Shown: piece after piece, positions 57,436 to 64,000 of the stretch
Position numbering within the stretch: position 1 is the stretch's first letter
Layout of the letters: every line of letters begins with the position of its first letter
From: Druceiella hillmani
Taxonomy: Eukaryota > Arthropoda > Insecta > Lepidoptera > Hepialidae
Assembly (NCBI GenBank): GCA_039881145.1
Contig: JAYKKI010000095.1
Coordinates: 2,149,001-2,213,000 of the forward strand
Direction of reading: 5' to 3'
Length of the DNA stretch: 64,000 nucleotides
The notes under the pieces: generated by a model
What the model saw: only the letters and a program-made list of their open reading frames with translations
What the model was told of the DNA's origin: nothing
Database searches by the model: none
Translations under genes and position numbers: made by a program

Positions 57436-58930
57436 GAAGAGTTTCACATTTTCTCTTCAGTAAAAATGTTAAGACAAATTCTCAAGTGTATCCTTCTTGT
57501 GCGAGCTCGGCTGTTTCTTTATTAATGATCTCTTATGCTGTTGGAATTAAAAGTGTGATTATAATGTGTGCTGCCGGTTGAATCATTCAGTTTTGTTTGA
57601 TTCTCTCCGATATTAATTTGATTGGTGAGATTGTGTAACTGCAACTGTGAATTTATCAGATGTTTTCCGAACTTTCCAGGTAAGAAATAGCTTTTTATTT
57701 TTAGAATGGTTTGAAATACATATTTTATAATTTATTAATTTCTTTTTTTCATTTATATAAAATCGTTACGGGGATCATATTAATTAAAAAGTTGAAATTA
57801 TTAATTAAAAAATAATGCTATTTTAAGAAAGTTTATTTTCTGTATATAATGGTCTCATAGAGAGTAAAATGTTAGATTTGTGTTATTTCTTCATATCACA
57901 ATGAATGAATAACAACTTACAGTTCGTTACCGTAATTAATTTGAAAGTTGACGTTAGGGTTTCTTGACATTTTCAACTTTATATTATTAGTTATTGTCTA
58001 TTATTTATATTATTTCCATCAATGTATTATAAAATATGGATGTAATATATCAATGTTGGGCTTGGAACAAATTAGGAATAGTAAGCCATATCAGTTAAAA
58101 AAAAGATTATTGCAGTACTAAGATCTTATTATCTGCGTAATGGTATACTTTGACATGAAATAAATCATTCAATAAGGCCTGATATATATTTATATAAATA
58201 CATATTTATCCTATCTTCAAGACCCGACTCTCAGTTCTGGAGTCCATGTCATAAGGTGAACGCTTTATTAACCTTTGGATTTTGTGAGACACGGTACTAA
58301 ACCTCGTACACACCTATAATAACGTGGAAATTGATATTTTTTACATTTACGGTGGAGATAAGATTTTACAGTTAAAATTTTACATTATAAATTCGTATTT
58401 AAAGAAATTCTGGCCAAAAGGTCAATTCCAAAGCAAATGCAAGTTAAATAATTAAAGAAGAAAGAATATTCAAGACCGCATAAAATGCAGAAAAGCATGT
58501 ATATATTTGGTTATTAAAAATATTGTTAAGAAGGAATACCAGAATATAAAAGACTGCATTGTTTCAGCTTTATTACTCATACCAAATAAGATAGCATAAT
58601 AGCTTAGAGATACTTTTTTGGGTGCTACGATGCTATGAAACGAACGGAAAATAAATAGAAAATCTAAATACGTGTGAATTGTCTATGATAACATACTCTA
58701 TCCAGATATAATCTGTCATATCCGCAGTACGGACGTAAACGCGCATAAAACGAACGTGCAGATGCTTCTATAGTACACTAACCAAATTTAATTACGTGAA
58801 GGTTTTCTCCTAAAATCTGCTCAACAACAGCTTATTTCGAAACATTTTACTTACTTCTTTTATTGACTATCAATTTCCGTTAATTATAATTATTTGGTAG
58901 AAATTAATTACTACCAAAATTAATAATATA

Positions 58931-59004
58931 ACAGCCAGTAATTATTAATAATAAAACAGCCAGTAATTATTTGGTAATTATTACCAAATAATTACTGGCT
59001 GTTT
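58931..59004. repeat. 25-bp perfect palindrome beside a partial direct repeat
   Basis: Arms 58954-58978 and 58980-59004 (AAACAGCCAGTAATTATTTG.. and complement) are exact, with a one-base spacer. ACAGCCAGTAATTATT also occurs as a direct copy at 58931-58946. Confidence 0.95.
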
Positions 59005-59330
59005 CCCATGTACACATTTTGCTAGCCATTCACTTTGTAATTATTCTTAGAAAATTGATTTAATCGTTTTAAATCACGCCTTATTCTATACTACAGATAT
59101 TGTAATATATTATATTAGGGCGCCATTACCCTTCAATACGCTGAAACTTGGCTTTATTTTTCAAACATGGCCTAACTTTTCTCTACTATGGTGAGGTAAA
59201 TCAGCTATATAGAATATTCTCCACGCATTTCGCTATTGATATTGCATTTTGGCAGTAACGATGCCACTAGAGAAATTTTGCGTTACAGAAATTACAAACG
59301 CTTAACATATTTTCAGTTTAAGTGAAATTG

Positions 59331-59345
59331 TGTATATATATATAT

Positions 59346-59395
<50 letters not shown>
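59331..59395. repeat. (TA)n microsatellite
   Basis: TA array at the position paralogous to the 37.0-kb compound microsatellite. Confidence 0.95.
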
Positions 59396-60322
59396 GTTAT
59401 CTTTATTTTTTATTTCTTGCAACGAACTGACAAATTACACACTAACATATATATACAGTAATTTATACTACTTATATAAATTCAGTGATCGCGTATTCGT
59501 TAGGGATTGTATCAACTTCTCTGTCTCTTGTAATTTCAAAGACTTTGTATCTGACGGCCTTAAATATTAACTGTTTATTTACAGATCTATAAAGTAAATA
59601 AATTACTATATGATATCGTAACATAGTATCAATCAATTTCGTAGTATCAGATTTTGAAGTGGCAACATTTGAATCATGAATACTTTTGTTGCGTTATAGA
59701 AAAAAACATTCAACATGAAGGCCTCAGAGTTCTATTCCAACCCTTCGTCTATTGAAACCTAAAAATGAAGCGAGGTGTCCTCGGGAACTTCTGTTGCATG
59801 CAATTAAGAGAGAGCGATGAGTAGAGGAGGAATAAAACAGAGGGCAGAGATTGCCTTTTTATGTAGTAAATATGTATGTAACGCGTTCAACATAGCGTTG
59901 ACTTCAGTGTATTGGGACATGTGTTAAAATTTAATAATAACTAAGTAAACAAATACACTACCGCTACTCACAAACTCTTGTTGCGAGACAGAGAGAGCGC
60001 TCACCGCAGGGAATTGGTATAACACTGAAACATTTTCACGTTTATCAATTTGTTCAGGTTTTCATTGTTTAATCGCCTCACAATTTACTAAATCTTTCAA
60101 AATATGAAATAATTTCCTGTAAAATTGAGTTTTTGCCAATATTGCAAATATTTCAAATTCCGCCCAAAACTAGTACAAGCTATTATGTACATAAATACGG
60201 AGACTTTATAGATCGAACATCTTCAATAGTGGCATAGTTTTCGATAAATATTTTATACGTTACAGTTCAATCATCTAAACCCTTAATAAAACAATGTACA
60301 CTAATAGTTACTACAAGTAACT

Positions 60323-60431
60323 CTGAAGTGTGACTTTTGTTTCTGATATAATAATTAAGATACTGGTACACAATTAATGTTGAAGTACCAGTATCTTTGT
60401 TATTATATCAGAAACAAAAGTTACACTTCAG
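60323..60431. repeat. Hairpin with 47-bp arms, precursor-microRNA-like
   Basis: Arms 60323-60369 and 60385-60431 (CTGAAGTGTGACTTTTGTTT.. inward to ..ATACTGGTAC) match at 44 of 47 positions, with a 15-base loop. It lies in block A'. The aligned place in block A (around 38930-38960) lacks the hairpin. Confidence 0.85.
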
Positions 60432-60732
60432 AATTCCAAACCAAAAAGACGATGTTGATTAAATAAATTTATTGACATGATAAATAGGCATATTGCAACA
60501 TATTAAAAAAAAAATTCCGTTCGCTTCTGTTTTTCTGTGCGTTCACTAAATAATACAACACACAACCATCATCACGGTTTATATCAATGCTTAGAAAGTA
60601 CTTCTGAGGTAAAAGTTTATAATATTATAACACCGTACTATATTACATATAGAGATGACTGAGCAAATGTAATTTTCCAAACAAAACAGTCGCAAAATCA
60701 GCGATGCGAGCCAGCTGGCAAAACCAATAAAG

Positions 60733-60770
60733 ATTTATTTTGATATATTATGTAATATATCAAAATAAAT
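60733..60770. repeat. 18-bp perfect palindrome
   Basis: ATTTATTTTGATATATTA, TG, and its exact complement. Confidence 0.95.
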
Positions 60771-60787
60771 GTGCGCGACACGTATAT

Positions 60788-60792
<5 letters not shown>

Positions 60793-60853
<61 letters not shown>

Positions 60854-60866
60854 TACACACACATAT
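60793..60866. repeat. (TA)n microsatellite
   Basis: TA array passing into a short CA run. Confidence 0.95.
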
Positions 60867-61125
60867 ATAATCCATGGTGAATGTTCTTGGGTATAAAAAA
60901 TATGTAAAACGCAAGTTCGTTTTCGAATGCTTTTTGCGCATTTCTGTGGAAATCCTACCCAAATTCAAATTATGGTAATAAATTTGTAATTAAATACGGA
61001 TAAGTTTTTCCTTCCATAATTTGATTTCTACTGAAAGGATTTCATGCTGTTTTCGTCATTATCTAAGGAATTTATTCTGGAAAGAACTCTGGGATATCTA
61101 AGGGATTTATTCTGGAAATAACTCT

Positions 61126-61320
61126 GGAAAATTCATAAAAATGTTCCAAAAATGTTTGCATTATTCATAGAGAAGTTTCACAATATTCTAGAACACTCTA
61201 CACACATATGGTGAAATTTCCCCAGAAAATGTGTGTTCTAGAATGTAGCATTTCAAGAATCTTGAGCTGTAATTAGTCAACCGAACTCTCAGTACTTTTT
61301 CTCAGGGGACTATATAAGTG
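61126..61320 (+). promoter_or_regulatory. Heat-shock-element-like array with TATA box
   Basis: Six inverted GAA/TTC pairs with the two-base spacing of heat-shock elements: GAAaaTTC (61127-61134), GAAgtTTC (61172-61179), TTCtaGAA (61186-61193), GAAatTTC (61213-61220), TTCtaGAA (61236-61243) and TTCaaGAA (61252-61259). A TATATAAG TATA box follows at 61311-61318, then a GC-rich GCCGGCCCTGGCCC. The arrangement (several HSEs 50-180 bp upstream of a TATA box) is that of insect heat-shock promoters. The reading frame at 61449 lies 130 bp downstream. Confidence 0.55.
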
Positions 61321-61448
61321 GCCGGCCCTGGCCCGACTGTTAACAATTTACGTGATCATTAACATAACTAGAGTAATTCTTAATTAATTTATTTTCTATT
61401 GTAATCTCGTATTAAATTTCCTATTCATTTAATAGAATTTATCCTGCC

Positions 61449-61574
61449 ATGCCAAAGCGACGAAGCTCTTACTTTGGTCCTAGTAGGTCAGGTGTTACGA
61501 GAATGCGTTTAGTACGCAAAAATGAAAGGAACGAGCAGCAGAAAAACATCCTAAAGACAGCAGAGAAAGCCTGA
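61449..61574 (+). CDS. 41-codon frame, Helitron-like N-terminus candidate, truncated
   Basis: ATG-started frame, MPKRRSSYFGPSRSGVTRM then RLVRKNERNEQQKNI, ending TAEKA and TGA. The basic MP.RR start, the R..R..R..NE..EQ pattern and the alanine-containing end resemble the N-termini of insect Helitron Rep-helicase proteins, though I cannot exclude coincidence. Only the beginning of such a protein is present; downstream lies a 40-bp tandem array and AT-rich DNA. It sits 130 bp behind a TATA box with a heat-shock-like array. Confidence 0.35.
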   Translation: MPKRRSSYFGPSRSGVTRMRLVRKNERNEQQKNILKTAEKA

Positions 61575-61598
61575 ATTCTTATTAGACCTAAGTTAATG

Positions 61599-61760
61599 AA
61601 ATTTCGCGTGAATATATTTATGATAAAGATCTTAATTAAAATTTCGCTTGAATACATTTATGACAAAGATCTTAATTAAAATTTCGCGTGAATATATTTA
61701 TGATAAAGATCTTAATTAAAATTCCGCGTGAATATATTTATGATAAAGATCTTAATTAAA
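61599..61760. repeat. 40-bp tandem repeat, four copies
   Basis: ATTTCGCGTGAATATATTTA begins at 61601, 61641, 61681 and 61721, each followed by TGATAAAGATCTTAATTAAA. Very few differences between copies. Confidence 0.95.
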
Positions 61761-61764
61761 ATGC

Positions 61765-62340
61765 AGTTTAATTATTACTTTCCTCTTTTTTAACGTATCA
61801 ATCGTTATTAAGAAGTGGGGATACCACATGGTGCAAGACATCGTTGGAAGTCTTAAAATAAAATTTAGGTTTCATTTACTACTTTTCATTTCTTAGCCCC
61901 TTTTGCGATATATTATGCTTCAAAATATTTTGCTATTTTGTTCCAAGCTAAAACCCAATCCAAAGCCATTTGCAAACAAGACCATGTAAAAATATGGTAA
62001 AAATACCGAAAATAGATTTTGATGCATACTTTGAAATGAAATTATTTTGAGCAATCAACTTAATTAGTTTTGGAATTACCAAAAAACTCCTGAGTACGTG
62101 AAAAATATTTTAAATGGAAATAACTGGACGACTGTGTTTTAATAAGTTAAACAATAATCCAAATTATTAAAACATGTTTTGCAATATTTAATTTTAAAAA
62201 AATACAGGAGACGAATCGCTATAGCTGATAATCCTATTATTGGGGTGTTAATATTTTTATTCAGCTACTGTAGATCTTTGTAGGCATGTATGAGCATGAC
62301 ATAACAATTTATAAAATATAAATAGTCTGATATATCTTGA
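61765..62340. other. AT-rich stretch, nothing recognised
   Basis: Rest of the A'-specific segment. No open frame or terminal structure recognised. Confidence 0.45.
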
Positions 62341-62984
62341 AACGACTAAGGAACCCTGATTTATGTGTGGTGCAACACGCACTTGATTTGTGTTTTTACT
62401 AAATTTGTTCTAGTTAGGTAACATATATACAAACCCACATAAAGGTAACCCACATACGTCACGTAAGAACGTAAGATACGTCAATAAAAGAGCACAAAAC
62501 ATGACAATCATAATCAATTAATTTTTTTTATCTTATCACATTCTAAAGATGAACTATTTCAATGTAATGATAAGGGTTAATCGTCATACAGAAACACAAT
62601 GCAACACATTGAGCACCTTATTCGGTCTTGAATCGTGAACAATATTTCAAGAAAACAAAACTTTATCACACTCATAATTCAGCACCTTTCTTAAGGTTTT
62701 TGTTACATGGAGCTTTTGTTGATAATAGTGAAAAGTTAAATGTAATTATAAGTGAGAAAATGTTGAAAATAAAAATATTTTATTATTAAAAAACAAACTA
62801 TTTCCCCATAATAATGGTCAAATCAAAAACACAATGAAAATATTAATTCAAAATCTTTTTTTACACTGTCGCTCTGATGGTATATGACCTTTTTCAAATC
62901 TTGACCGTAAAACACGTTAGTATCAGATAAGGGGCATTGGCGAGAAATGGAGGGTACAATAAAAAATTACGCGTTTTGAATTGG

Positions 62985-63440
62985 TTTATTTCGACTTCTT
63001 AATCTTTATCATTTTAATTACAAAAGTATTTCGTACACCGTTTCATTAATTCTATCACCCTTTAATTATACAGTTCAAAAGTTGAAAGTAAATTAATAAT
63101 TACAAGTTATATTCAGTTTAAAAACGTCACAATTGTTCACAATTGCCCTCCCGTATTTAAATTCAACCTCAATATTAAATACTCGACGAGAATTTGCCTC
63201 TCAAATTCGCACTACACAATCTTCGAATTTCAAATCTGAATTACGCTTTATAAAACAAAATTAAAAGGCGGTCCGGTCGATATTTCGGTAAAGTTTTGGT
63301 CGCTATAGAGATGATGCGAAATTTTGAAGGAATATCTGAGTTGCTGCTCAATATTCAGTCCCACACGAGAGGAGCACCACTTTGAAAAGTTTCTTCCTCC
63401 TTCGTTCCGCGGAACACGCCAGTCCGAGCGTAATTAAGGT
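62985..63440 (+). repeat. 'CS' interspersed repeat copy
   Basis: Forward copy ending block A', with landmarks AATACTCGACGAGAATTTGCC, AAAAGGCGGTCCGG and CACACGAGAGGAGCACCAC. Collinear with 40430-40850. Confidence 0.8.
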
Positions 63441-63539
63441 AAATGTCGTGTAAAACGCGTTGTCGACGAAGCTCGTTAATTGTTTATACTCGTATGTTTT
63501 CCTACTCTAAATATCTAACTTACTTTATCATTTAAAAAT

Positions 63540-63870
63540 TATTTACCGTGTATTTTTAGTAAAAATCGCTCCCAAAAATTGTATAATCAACATCGGAGGT
63601 ACTTAAAAAAATAGTAATATCACCATATTCAATTTTTTTTAAATACGTCGAGCGTTTAAAAAACCTTTCGGGCGTCTAAAAAACTAAGTCAATGTAAAAT
63701 GATGTTATATCAAAGTTATGAAAAAGAAAAAATATTTACTGTTTAGTTTTGGTAAAAATCGCTTTCAGTGAATAAATTCAATAAAAAACGCAAAAATATT
63801 TTTTACATACTATTGCAATGATTAATAGTTTGAAAAAATTATTATTTTCAGTCAAAAATTTTATAATCAT
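63540..63870. repeat. Diverged units of the 170-bp tandem repeat
   Basis: Contains AAAAAACTAAGTCAATGTAAAATGATG, TTTAGTTTTGGTAAAAATCGCT and ACTGTCACACGAC blocks shared with 35880-36530 (quoted in parts). Confidence 0.65.
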
Positions 63871-63939
63871 TTTTATAGCTTACTGTCACACGACAAGTAC
63901 AATCAACTTAATCAAAATAAAAAATATATATCTACATTT

Positions 63940-64000
63940 ATAGCTTCGGGGGCTTTTAAGAAAATTAAATATCGGGGGCCTTTAAAATGGCTTTCGAGTG
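63940..64000 (+). repeat. Start of a CS right-half fragment, cut by the window end
   Basis: CGGGGGC.TTTTAAGAAAATT and GGGGGCCTTTAAAATGGC match the last part of the copy at 48660-48720. Confidence 0.55.

Larger units (their letters stand above)
45950..58000 (+). repeat. Segmental duplication, block C'
   Basis: Expanded paralogue of 41580-45780. The homology is interrupted by the 48.8-51.3 kb segment, the hammerhead element at 50.3 kb, and the R1-like LINE with its nested insertion at 52.4-57.1 kb. The last part (57440-58000) matches 44650-45460. Confidence 0.6.
61165..62345 (+). mobile_element. Segment present in A' but not in A, possible inserted element
   Basis: Block A passes directly from TTTTGCATTTTTCATA (about 39771-39786) to GGTGTCGCACCACAC (39797 on). 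Block A' has about 1.2 kb between GTTTGCATTATTCATA (about 61154-61169) and GTGTGGTGCAACACG (62364 on). The extra DNA holds heat-shock-like motifs, a TATA box, the MPKRRS frame and a 40-bp tandem repeat. Insertion in A' or deletion in A are both possible; the ends were not resolved to the base. Confidence 0.5.
58155..63440 (+). repeat. Segmental duplication, block A'
   Basis: Paralogue of 34115-40860 (anchors listed there). It lacks the LINE fragment, both hammerhead insertions and the 170-bp tandem array of block A. It carries an extra segment of about 1.2 kb (61165-62345) with the heat-shock-like motifs and 40-bp repeats. Confidence 0.85.

Overview
This is AT-rich, gene-poor eukaryotic DNA, almost certainly from an arthropod and most likely an insect. 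The evidence is the relics it carries: R1-type, Jockey/CR1-type and RTE-like non-LTR retrotransposons, a ZBED5-like hAT transposase, a Helitron-type 3' end, long (TA)n microsatellites and a homogenised 188-bp satellite. I found no convincing intact host gene, no rRNA, no clear tRNA gene and no CRISPR. Most long open frames are repeat translations or chance.

Layout. 0-9 kb: microsatellites, a hammerhead (HHR) element at 1.07-1.42 kb, a broken hAT transposase (4.6-5.3 kb), an inverted 'CS' repeat (6.6-7.5 kb) and a 36-bp minisatellite (8.5-8.8 kb). 9-16 kb: a LINE endonuclease relic, more HHR elements, a tRNA-like SINE candidate, a perfect 51-bp palindrome and a LINE 3' relic. 16.5-22.6 kb: about 33 units of a 188-bp satellite with sequence variants and a decayed right edge. 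23-34 kb: mostly featureless AT-rich DNA with two HHR elements, a MITE feeding a 24-bp tandem repeat, a LINE relic and a 380-bp tandem duplication. 34-64 kb: an old segmental duplication. Block A (34.1-40.9 kb) is collinear with A' (58.2-63.4 kb), and block C (41.6-45.8 kb) matches C' (46.0-58.0 kb). C' is expanded by an R1-like LINE (52.4-57.1 kb) that is itself split by an uncharacterised transposon-like relic (about 53.9-55.5 kb).

The most interesting system is a short, non-autonomous repeat family present at ten or more places. Its arms carry type-I hammerhead ribozyme motifs: a CUGANGA core, a stem-II hairpin, GAAA, a three-base-pair stem III with a two-base loop, then UH at the cleavage site, with a CCAC/GUGG stem I. 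Several elements carry one motif on each strand, as an inverted pair. Six copies have exact 9-15 bp target-site duplications, and two of those insertions have recognisable empty sites in the paralogous block A'. This resembles Penelope-like elements or metazoan retrozymes. All copies carry an extra U between the core and stem II, so activity is not certain.

A second notable locus is a dense array of heat-shock-element-like inverted repeats upstream of a TATA box and a 41-codon MPKRRS... reading frame (61.1-61.6 kb), possibly the 5' end of a Helitron-type element. A third is a compact NRF1/CCAAT/CRE-like cluster at 52.2 kb, the best candidate in the window for a host-type promoter.
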